A DNA stretch of 64,000 nucleotides from NCBI RefSeq assembly GCF_024979255.1, contig NZ_JANLCN010000002.1, positions 434,001-498,000 of the forward strand. Direction: 5' to 3'. A model generated the notes under the pieces. The model saw only the letters and a list, made by a program, of their open reading frames with translations, ran no database searches and had not been told where the DNA came from. Positions 34,926 through 45,196 of this stretch are shown here, piece after piece (positions within the stretch are counted from its first letter, which is position 1; each line of letters begins with the position of its first letter). A program made the position numbers and the translations under genes. This DNA is from Herbiconiux moechotypicola (GTDB lineage Bacteria; Actinomycetota; Actinomycetes; Actinomycetales; Microbacteriaceae).

Positions 34926-35828
34926 CTACAGCGGCCGCACCCCGAAGGCCCGGGCGAGCTTGTCGATCTTCTCGGCGCGGCCGAGGCGGGGCAGGTCGCT
35001 GCCGTCGCGGATGACCCGGCCCCTGGCCTCGAAGTCGTCGAGGAAGTCGCGCGCCCAGGTGACGTCGGACTGCGTGGGGCTGATGACCTCGTTGATGACC
35101 GGCAGCTGCTCCACGTCGAGGCAGAGCTTGCCCGTGAGCCCGAGCGCGACGGCCACCGCCGACTGCTCGCGCAGCACCGGGTGACTCGACGAGACCGTGG
35201 GGCCGTCGATCGGGCCGGGGAGCTTGCCCACCCGGCTCGCCACCACGAGGCGGGAGCGAGGGTAGGCCATCGCGATGTCTTCGGCGCTGGTGCCGGTGTC
35301 GCGGCGGTAGTCGCCGCTGCCGAACGCGAGCCTGAAGGCTCCGCGGGCCCGGGCGATGGAGACGGCCTCCTCGATGCCGAGGGCCGACTCGATGAGTACG
35401 AGCACGGGCGTGGTGCCGCCGAGCCGGTCGAAGGTCTCGGTGACGTCGGCCGCCGACTCGGTCTTGGCGAGCATCACACCGCGGAGGCCGGGCACGCCCT
35501 TGAGCTCGTCGACGTCGTCGCTCCAGAAGTCGCTGGCGCGGTCGTTGATGCGCACCCAGCCGCTGCCGCCACCCGACAGCCAGTCGACCACGTCGCCTCG
35601 GGCGTGAGCCTTGTGGCTCGGGTCGACCGCGTCTTCGATGTCGAGCACGATCTGGTCGGCCCGCGAGCGCGCCGCAGAATCGAAGAGCTCGGTGCGCCGG
35701 CCCGAGACGAGCAGCCACGATCGTGCGATCTCCGGAGGGACGGTCGCGACGGCTGCGGGGGCGGTTCCGGGCTGCGGAGTCGCGTCGGTCTGGATCTCGT
35801 CGTTCTGCGTCACGTCGTCTCTCAGCAT
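34926..35828 (-). CDS. CitE-like HpcH/HpaI-family acyl-CoA lyase or thioesterase
   Basis: Length 300 residues. LLVSGRRTELFDSAARSRAD, IVLDIEDAVDPSHKAHARGD, WVRINDRASDFWSDDV, VLVLIESALGIEEAVSIARA and RLAFGSGDYRRDTG are CitE-family signatures; the Glu and Asp of ESAL and GSGDY fit the Mg(2+) site. Stand-alone CitE proteins split citramalyl- or malyl-CoA or hydrolyse such esters. There is no citrate lyase CitD/CitF nearby, so this is not the citrate lyase complex. The first 35 residues are low-complexity. Confidence 0.82.
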   Translation of the reverse strand: MLRDDVTQNDEIQTDATPQPGTAPAAVATVPPEIARSWLLVSGRRTELFDSAARSRADQIVLDIEDAVDPSHKAHARGDVVDWLSGGGSGWVRINDRASDFWSDDVDELKGVPGLRGVMLAKTESAADVTETFDRLGGTTPVLVLIESALGIEEAVSIARARGAFRLAFGSGDYRRDTGTSAEDIAMAYPRSRLVVASRVGKLPGPIDGPTVSSSHPVLREQSAVAVALGLTGKLCLDVEQLPVINEVISPTQSDVTWARDFLDDFEARGRVIRDGSDLPRLGRAEKIDKLARAFGVRPL

Positions 35829-35902
35829 CGGGAGTGGTGGGCGTCGGGGGTGGTGAGTGGGCGCCGCGGGCGCACGACCTCCAGTCTAAGCCGAGCGCGG
35901 CC

Positions 35903-36976
35903 TCACGCCGGGGTTGCGACCGCCTCGGACGCCTCGGGTGCGGTCGCGCCGGCGGGCTCCTCGAGCGCATCCTGGGCGGGCAGGATGGCGCGGTTGCGCG
36001 CGTGGCCGACCGCCATGAGCACCACGCCGAGCGCGATCCAGCTCGCGAGCACGAGCCACGGCTGCAGCGTCGACGCCGACGGGAAGTACGACAGATCGCG
36101 CAGCAGCGTGGCCCCGGCGCCGGGCGGGAAGAACTGCCCGATGGCGCCCCACGGCTCGGGCAGGAACTGCCAGGGCTGCGCGGCACTCGAGATGGGGTTG
36201 CCGATGAGCAGCGACAGCACCGCGCCGATCGCGATGCCGCGCGGGCCCAGCACCGCGGTGAGGCCCACGATGAACGCGCTGATCGCGAGGATCGACGCGG
36301 CGACGGCGAGCGCGTTGAGCACGGGCGAACCCTGCAGGATGCCGAACCAGGCCTGGCCGATGAGGGTCACGACCACCCCACCGGCGACCCCGTAGAGCAC
36401 CACGGCGGTCAGGCGCCGCCAGACGCCGGCCACGAGCAGGCTCACCACGACACCGCCGATCATGCCGCCGATGACGAGCGGGAACGACATGGTGGTGAGG
36501 CCGGTGCCCCGCGCGTCGGTGTCGGCGAGCGGCACGACGTCGGTGACGGTGATCGTCGGCACCGCATCCGCCGCGACGCCCTGCGCCGCGAGCTGCTGGG
36601 TGAAGCTGCTCTGCAGCGTGGCGGCCAGCTGCGAGAGCACCTGGCTCACGACCACGCCGTTGGCCGAGGCGGTGAGCACCTCGGGAACCGACTCGTCGAG
36701 CACGACCGCGCCGTACGCATCCCGGGTCTCGATGAGGTCGACGGCCTCGGCCCGGGTGTCGACCCGCACCACGTCGAACTGCTCGCCGGCGTTCTGCTCG
36801 ATCTGCTCGGCCACCGTGTCGGCCGTAGTCGAGTCACCCGAGACGGCGAGCGGGATGCTGTGCACGGTCGACGTGATGGACGGCCAGGAGAAGGCGAGCA
36901 CGAACACCCCCACGATGAGTGAGGCGCCGAGGCCGATGAGCAGCACGCGGCTCCATCGGGTGTGGGGACGGTTCAT
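35903..36976 (-). CDS. ABC-2/YhgE-type membrane protein
   Basis: Length 357 residues. One N-terminal helix (LLIGLGASLIVGVFVLAFSW), an extracellular domain of about 130 residues (EQNAGEQFDVVRVDTRAEAV), then five membrane segments from VIGGMIGGVVVSLLVAGVWR to a final LASWIALGVVLMAVGHARNR. This is the ABC-2 permease layout used in drug or lipid export. No ATPase lies next to it. GGAGG is 7 nt before the ATG. Divergent from a TetR regulator through a shared operator at 36999-37010, so it is very likely the target of that repressor. Confidence 0.72.
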   Translation of the reverse strand: MNRPHTRWSRVLLIGLGASLIVGVFVLAFSWPSITSTVHSIPLAVSGDSTTADTVAEQIEQNAGEQFDVVRVDTRAEAVDLIETRDAYGAVVLDESVPEVLTASANGVVVSQVLSQLAATLQSSFTQQLAAQGVAADAVPTITVTDVVPLADTDARGTGLTTMSFPLVIGGMIGGVVVSLLVAGVWRRLTAVVLYGVAGGVVVTLIGQAWFGILQGSPVLNALAVAASILAISAFIVGLTAVLGPRGIAIGAVLSLLIGNPISSAAQPWQFLPEPWGAIGQFFPPGAGATLLRDLSYFPSASTLQPWLVLASWIALGVVLMAVGHARNRAILPAQDALEEPAGATAPEASEAVATPA

Positions 36977-36998
36977 GGATAGGCCTCCGAAGAAAAAC

Positions 36999-37042
36999 GA
37001 ATGATCGTTCTTTATGATGCGTCAGAAGCGCTAGAGTGTCAA
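36999..37042. promoter_or_regulatory. Divergent promoters and TetR operator
   Basis: On the minus strand a perfect -35 TTGACA (37042-37037) is followed, 17 nt on, by -10 CATCAT (37019-37014). On the plus strand TATGAT (37013-37018) is a -10 for the tetR gene. The near-palindrome GAATGATCGTTC (36999-37010, 10 of 12 symmetrical) covers the minus transcription start, the expected place for repression by the divergent TetR protein. Confidence 0.65.
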
Positions 37043-37043
37043 C

Positions 37044-37646
37044 ATGCCGAAGGTCACCGAAGATCACCGTGTGGAGCGCCGACGGCAGATCGCCCGCGCC
37101 GCCCTGGTGTGCTTCGCGCGCAAGGGATTCGACGCCACCTCGATGGCCGACATCATCGCCGAGTCGGGGCTCTCGGCCGGGGCCATCTACCTGCACTACG
37201 CCAACAAGCACGACCTCGTCACCCACGTGGTGTCGGATGTGCTGCGTGGCAAAGCCGACGACCTCGCGGCGATGATCGCGCGCGATCCGCTGCCGGCGCC
37301 GGTCGAGGTGGTGAAGGTGTTCGTGGGATCGATCGACGCCACCATGGGCGGGCCGTCCATTCTCGTGCAGGTGTGGTCGATCGCGGCGCGAGAGCCCGTG
37401 CTCAGCGACGTGGTCGCCGGATTCGTGAGCGAGCTGCGCACCCTCTACGAGCGCTATCTCACCGCCTGGTTCGAGCGTGGCGGCTCCGAACCTGCCGTGG
37501 CCGCCCAGCGTGCGGAGGCCCTGGTGCCTGTCGTCGTGGGCATCTGCCAGGGTTACATCGTGCAGTCCGCGATCTTCCCCGGCTTCGACCCCGACGACTA
37601 TTTCGCAGCGCTCGGCCTGATCGATCTCGCCGCGGTGCCCTCGTGA
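37044..37646 (+). CDS. TetR-family regulator (of the divergent ABC-2 gene)
   Basis: Length 200 residues. HTH region RRQIARAALVCFARKGFDAT then MADIIAESGLSAGAIYLHYA and NKHDLVTHVVSD, the classic TetR DNA-binding pattern. The ligand domain (VQVWSIAAREPVLSDVVAGF, LTAWFERGGSEPAVAAQRAE) is less conserved. The TrmH-like gene begins inside its stop codon (GTGA). Likely represses the divergent transporter until a hydrophobic ligand binds. Confidence 0.87.
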   Translation: MPKVTEDHRVERRRQIARAALVCFARKGFDATSMADIIAESGLSAGAIYLHYANKHDLVTHVVSDVLRGKADDLAAMIARDPLPAPVEVVKVFVGSIDATMGGPSILVQVWSIAAREPVLSDVVAGFVSELRTLYERYLTAWFERGGSEPAVAAQRAEALVPVVVGICQGYIVQSAIFPGFDPDDYFAALGLIDLAAVPS

Positions 37647-38319
37647 CCGAAGTCGGGCAGGCCGGGGACGCCGGGCATCCCGGGCCGCCGAGCCCCGAGC
37701 GCACGGCGGGAGGCGTCGGGCCGTGGGTGGGCCCGCATCCCGAGGGCCCGCAGTACGACCCCGAACTGCTCGCCCAGGGCGACACCCGCAACGTGATCGA
37801 CCGCTACCGCTACTGGAGCATGGAGGCGATCGTCGCCGACCTCGACCAGCGGCGGCATCCCTTTCACGTGGCCATCGAGAACTGGCAGCACGACCTCAAC
37901 ATCGGGTCGATCGTGCGCAGCGCGAACGCCTTCGCCGCCGACACCGTGCACATCATCGGCCGCCGGCGCTGGAACAAGCGCGGGGCGATGGTCACCGACC
38001 GCTATCAGCACGTCGAGAACCACCCCGACGTCGCGACGTTCGTGGCGGCGATGAAGGAGGCGGGGCTGCCGATCGTGGCGATCGACAACGTGCCGGGGAG
38101 CGTCATCATCGAGACCTTCGACTTTCCCGAGCGCTGCGTGCTGCTGTTCGGGCAGGAGGGCCCTGGTCTCTCGGCCGAGGCGATCGCGGCGGCGGACGCC
38201 GTGGTGGAGATCTCGCAGTTCGGCTCGACGCGCTCGATCAACGCGTCGGCCGCGGCCGCGGTGGCGATGCACGCGTGGATCGTGCAGCACGTGCCGTTCG
38301 GCGGAAGAGGGAGCGCCGG

Positions 38320-38329
<10 letters not shown>
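37643..38329 (+). CDS. TrmH/SpoU-family RNA methyltransferase
   Basis: Length 228 residues. The SPOUT knot signatures are present: VAIENWQHDLNIGSIVRSAN (motif 1 with N and R), CVLLFGQEGPGLSAEAI (motif 2) and ISQFGSTRSINASAAAAVAM (motif 3, S-adenosylmethionine binding). It 2'-O-methylates a tRNA or rRNA ribose; which one cannot be told. Start GTG 37643 overlaps the TetR stop. The first 50 residues are Pro/Gly-rich. Its 3' end overlaps the convergent hydrolase gene by 10 bp. Confidence 0.85.
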
Positions 38330-41620
<3,291 letters not shown>

Positions 41621-41625
41621 GGCGA

Positions 41626-41675
41626 CACCGGTTGAGCCCGGTGCCGACTGAGTGCGGCGCGGGCTGAGCTCAGCC
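41626..41675. terminator. Hairpins between convergent argG and DMT genes
   Basis: CACCGG/CCGGTG with a 6-nt loop (41626-41643) lies 6 nt after the argG stop, and the perfect 14-bp palindrome GGCTGAGCTCAGCC (41662-41675) covers the stop of the convergent transporter gene. Neither has a T-tract. Together they could end transcription from both sides. Copies of CCGACTGAG at 41613-41621 and 41644-41652 suggest a small duplication. Confidence 0.45.
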
Positions 41676-42596
41676 GGCGGTCGCGGTGGGGGACTCCTCG
41701 GCGTCGAGATCGCGGGGGAGGCGGCGGCGCGGGCGCCAGGCGACCGTCGCGATGAACACGCCGGCCACCACGACGGCACCGCCCACGAGGTCGCCGACGG
41801 CGGGCACCTCGCCGAGGATGAGCCACGCGCTCGTGAAGCCGGCCACGGGCACGAGCATGGAGAACGGCGCCACCCGGCTCGACGGGTTGCGCTTCATGAG
41901 GGCCGTCCAGATGCCGGTTCCCACCACGGTGCCCAGGATGCTCGTATAGGCCAGGCCGAGAACGGCCGGAAGCGCCTCGATCGTGAACACCGTGCCGAGC
42001 GCCTGCCCGATCTCGGCGGGCCCCTCCACCAGCAGCGACAGCGCGAGCATCGGCAGCGGCGGCACCACCGACATCCACAGCGTGAGCCGCAGCGGGTTCT
42101 CGGGGCGGGCCTGCCGGCTGCAGATATTGCCGAACGCCCAGCCGAGCGCCCCGCACAGCGTGAGGATGACCGGCAGCAGCGCCGAGACGCCCGCCCGTTC
42201 GGCGGCGATGATGCCGAGCCCCGCCACGGCCACCCCGATGCCGATGCCCTGCACGAGACTGAGCCGCTCGCGCAGCCACACCGCCGCGAGCACCACGGTG
42301 AACGGCGCCGACGCCTGCAGAACCAGCGAGGCCAGCCCGGGTGGCATGCCCGCATCCATCGCTGCGAAGAGGAACGCGAACTGCAGGATGCCGAAACCGA
42401 GACCGTAGCCGAGCAGCCAGCGCAGCTTCACGTTCGGCCGCTTCACGAACAGCAGCGTGGGGATCGCGATCACCGCGAAGCGGAGCGCCACCAGGAAGAA
42501 CGGCGGGAAGTGCTCGAGCGAGAAGTGGATCGCGACGAAGTTCACGCCCCACAGCACCGCCACGAGCACGGCGAGGAGGCGGTCACGGGCGGGCAC
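41670..42596 (-). CDS. DMT-superfamily (EamA) transporter
   Basis: Length 308 residues with ten predicted helices in two EamA repeats; the first opens RLLAVLVAVLWGVNFVAIHF with FPPFFLVALRFAVIAIPTLL and the second SALLPVILTLCGALGWAFGN. Such proteins export amino acids or other metabolites. Start GTG 42596. It is convergent with argG, overlapping its terminator region. A C-terminal basic/acidic tail (WRPRRRLPRDLDAEESPTAT) is cytoplasmic. Substrate not determinable. Confidence 0.85.
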   Translation of the reverse strand: MPARDRLLAVLVAVLWGVNFVAIHFSLEHFPPFFLVALRFAVIAIPTLLFVKRPNVKLRWLLGYGLGFGILQFAFLFAAMDAGMPPGLASLVLQASAPFTVVLAAVWLRERLSLVQGIGIGVAVAGLGIIAAERAGVSALLPVILTLCGALGWAFGNICSRQARPENPLRLTLWMSVVPPLPMLALSLLVEGPAEIGQALGTVFTIEALPAVLGLAYTSILGTVVGTGIWTALMKRNPSSRVAPFSMLVPVAGFTSAWLILGEVPAVGDLVGGAVVVAGVFIATVAWRPRRRLPRDLDAEESPTATAG

Positions 42597-42695
42597 CCCT
42601 CAAGCCTCGCCGTCGCCGGCTCGCGCCACAAGCGAGCGTCGCTTCACCCTGCCTGTGGCGGAGCTTGACAGTCGGGTGCCCTGCGCGGCCCCGCG

Positions 42696-42959
42696 CTACT
42701 TGCCGTGCTCGGCGAGGATGGTGTCGAGGTCGATGCGCGAGAGCACGCCCGCCCAGTCGAAGGCGCGGGCCGCCTCGATCGCGTGGTCTTCGGCCAGCAC
42801 CTTGCCCGAGCGCTCCACGGTCACCCCGGCGGGGGCCGCGGCGTTGACGATGCGGAGGATCTCGTCGTTCACCGCCTCCGGGTCGAAGTCGGCGCCGTAG
42901 CGCGCGTAGACGTCGGCGTTCACGGTGTAGGGCAGGACGGTGATCTCGGTGTGCGTCAC
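42696..42959 (-). CDS. Small hypothetical acidic protein
   Basis: Length 87 residues from GTG 42959. Sequence VTHTEITVLPYTVNADVYAR, DFDPEAVNDEILRIVNAAAP, VTVERSGKVLAEDHAIEAAR suggests a small alpha/beta fold; it ends LDTILAEHGK. Soluble, no signal. GATGAT ending 6 nt upstream may be a -10 for a leaderless mRNA. No family recognised. Confidence 0.55.
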   Translation of the reverse strand: MTHTEITVLPYTVNADVYARYGADFDPEAVNDEILRIVNAAAPAGVTVERSGKVLAEDHAIEAARAFDWAGVLSRIDLDTILAEHGK

Positions 42960-43088
42960 CTGTCCATCATCGCCCCTCGGGCTCTCCCGCGGTAGCGGTG
43001 TGGGTGGTGGCGGGTGGGCGACCCGGGCGGGATGCGCGGAATGCGCGGGCGGATGCGCGTGCCGGGCGGACGCGCGGCCGGGCGAGCC

Positions 43089-43094
43089 TAGACT
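43089..43094 (+). promoter_or_regulatory. -10 element of the DUF3054/oxidoreductase pair
   Basis: TAGACT ends exactly 6 nt before the GTG of the DUF3054 gene, with no Shine-Dalgarno, giving another leaderless pattern. The GGATGCG motif occurs twice just upstream (43030-43060). Confidence 0.5.
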
Positions 43095-43100
43095 CGTGCG

Positions 43101-43505
43101 GTGAGCAGATCGTCGCGCGTCGGAGCCGCGGCACCGCCCTGGGTGGCCGTGCTGCTCGACACCGCACTGGTCGTCGTGTTCGTCGCCATCGGCCGACGGT
43201 CGCACGACGAAGACGCGGCGTTGCTGGGCTTCCTGGTGACCCTGTGGCCGTTCCTGGTGGGCGCGCTCGCCGGCTGGCTCGTGGCCGCCGCGCTGAGACG
43301 GCCGCTCGCCGCCGTCGTGCCGTCGGGGCTCGTGGTCTGGGGCGCATCCGTGCTTCTCGGCATGGTGCTGAGGGTGCTGTCGGGCCAGGGCGTGCAGCCG
43401 AGCTTCGTGCTGGTGACGGCCGTGGTGCTCGGGGTGTTCCTCGTGGGCTGGCGCGCGGTCGCGTCACTGGTGCAACGGCTTCGCGGGAGGCGCTCAGCCG
43501 CGTGA
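43101..43505 (+). CDS. DUF3054 membrane protein
   Basis: Length 134 residues and four membrane helices (PPWVAVLLDTALVVVFVAIG with RRSHDED, TLWPFLVGALAGWLVAAALR, VVPSGLVVWGASVLLGMVLR, SFVLVTAVVLGVFLVGWRAV). The D and RRSHDE motif after helix 1 identify DUF3054, of unknown function. The stop overlaps the next gene as GTGA, so the two are co-translated; a link to the molybdenum enzyme is suggested by position only. Confidence 0.82.
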   Translation: MSRSSRVGAAAPPWVAVLLDTALVVVFVAIGRRSHDEDAALLGFLVTLWPFLVGALAGWLVAAALRRPLAAVVPSGLVVWGASVLLGMVLRVLSGQGVQPSFVLVTAVVLGVFLVGWRAVASLVQRLRGRRSAA

Positions 43506-45088
43506 GCCTACGATGGCGCATGCGTTCGAAGCTGTGGGCCTCGGCGGCCGGTCTGGTCTCGGCCGCGGTGGTGCTCGCGGTCGCTGAGATCGCCGCCGTG
43601 GTCGCCGGCGCGGAGACGAGCCCGCTGTTCGCCGTCGGCTCCTTCGTGATCGACCTCGCGCCGGCCGGCGTGAAGGAGTTCGTCATCGCCCTGTTCGGCA
43701 CGGGCGACAAGGCCGCCTTGCTCGTGCTGCTCGGGCTCGTGGTGGCGGCGCTCGCCGTGGCCGCGGGGCTGCTCGAGCGTCGTCGCCCACCGTTCGGCGT
43801 GGTGGTGCTCGTGGCCGTCTCGGGCGTCGCGGTGCTCGCGGTCACGACGCGCGCGGGTGCTTCGGGCTTCGCGGCGGTGCCGACCGTGCTCGGCATGGTG
43901 GCCGGTGTGCTGGTGCTGCGGATGCTCATCGGCCGGCTCGCGGCGTGGGAGCGCGCGGAGAGCGTGGAGCGTCTCTCCCCCTCCGTCGGCACCACGGGCC
44001 CGTCGACGCAGGCGCGGCTCGACCGCCGGCGCTTTCTCGGTGCCACCGGCGTGGCCGCGGTGGCCGCGGTGTTCGGCGGGGTGCTGGCACGGAGCATGAA
44101 CGCCACGGCGACCGCGGTGAGCGCCGTGCGCGAGGCCATCACGCTCCCGGTCGCCTCGACCGCCGCCCCGGCCGTGCCCGCCGGCGCCTCGCTCGACGTG
44201 GCGGGCATCACGCCGTACGTCACCGGCAACGACTCCTTCTACCGTATCGACACCGCACTGCAGGTGCCCCAGGTGGACTCCTCGAACTGGGCGCTGCGCA
44301 TCACGGGCATGGTCGAGCAGGAGATCGAGCTCGGCTACGACGAACTGCTCGCGCTCCCGCTCGAGGAGCACCTCGTGACCCTCGCCTGCGTCTCGAACGA
44401 GGTGGGCGGCGACCTCATCGGCAACGCGCTCTGGCTCGGCTACCCCATCCGGCTGCTGCTCGAGCGGGCGAAGCCGCTCGCCGGTGCCGACATGGTGCTC
44501 TCCACGAGCACCGACGGGTTCACCGCAGGGTCTCCCCTCGAGTCGCTCACCGACCCCGACCGGGTGGCGTTGCTGGCCGTCGGCATGAACGGCGACCCGC
44601 TGCCGGTGGAGCACGGCTTCCCGGTGCGGATGGTCGTGGCCGGCCTGTACGGCTACGTCTCGGCCACGAAATGGGTGGTGGAGCTGAAGGTGACCCGCTT
44701 CGCCGACGCCGAGGGGTACTGGACACCGCGCGGCTGGTCGGCGCTCGGCCCCATCAAGACCGAGTCGCGCATCGACGTGCCGAGCGCCGGGGCCTCGGTA
44801 GAGGCGGGCACGGTGGCCGTGGCGGGGGTGGCCTGGGCCCAGCACACCGGCATCACCGCCGTGGAGGTGCGCATCGACGACGGCGAGTGGAGTCCGGCCC
44901 GCCTGGCCGACACGGCGGGGGTGGACACCTGGGTGCAGTGGGTCTACGAGTGGGACGCCCCGAGCGGCGAGCACATGATCTCGGTGCGCGCGACCGATGC
45001 TTCGGGCTACACCCAGACCTCGGCCGAGGCTCCTCCGGCTCCCGACGGAGCCACGGGCTGGGACTCGCACAGAGTGATCGTGACCTGA
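43502..45088 (+). CDS. Membrane-anchored molybdopterin oxidoreductase (sulfite-oxidase family)
   Basis: Length 528 residues. Four membrane helices fill residues 10-145. A twin-arginine-like motif then appears internally (DRRRFLGATGVAAVAAVFGG, residues about 174-193), followed by the Mo-cofactor domain with its Cys ligand in HLVTLACVSNEVGG (about residue 296), and MVVAGLYGYVSATKWVVELK. A C-terminal Mo-co dimerisation domain ends the protein (VEVRIDDGEWSPARLADTAG). The catalytic part should face outside. GTG 43502 overlaps the DUF3054 stop; ATG 43520 is an alternative. It probably oxidises or reduces a small sulfur or N-oxide compound; substrate unknown. Confidence 0.85.
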   Translation: MSLRWRMRSKLWASAAGLVSAAVVLAVAEIAAVVAGAETSPLFAVGSFVIDLAPAGVKEFVIALFGTGDKAALLVLLGLVVAALAVAAGLLERRRPPFGVVVLVAVSGVAVLAVTTRAGASGFAAVPTVLGMVAGVLVLRMLIGRLAAWERAESVERLSPSVGTTGPSTQARLDRRRFLGATGVAAVAAVFGGVLARSMNATATAVSAVREAITLPVASTAAPAVPAGASLDVAGITPYVTGNDSFYRIDTALQVPQVDSSNWALRITGMVEQEIELGYDELLALPLEEHLVTLACVSNEVGGDLIGNALWLGYPIRLLLERAKPLAGADMVLSTSTDGFTAGSPLESLTDPDRVALLAVGMNGDPLPVEHGFPVRMVVAGLYGYVSATKWVVELKVTRFADAEGYWTPRGWSALGPIKTESRIDVPSAGASVEAGTVAVAGVAWAQHTGITAVEVRIDDGEWSPARLADTAGVDTWVQWVYEWDAPSGEHMISVRATDASGYTQTSAEAPPAPDGATGWDSHRVIVT

Positions 45089-45196
45089 ACGATGCCGAAG
45101 CGGCGTCCGGCCTGGGCCGCACGGGTGGACCCTGCTGATAGTCTGCGGCCACAGCCCAGGAGATGAGAGTGCCCGGGGCGGTTCCAAGGGGGTGCG

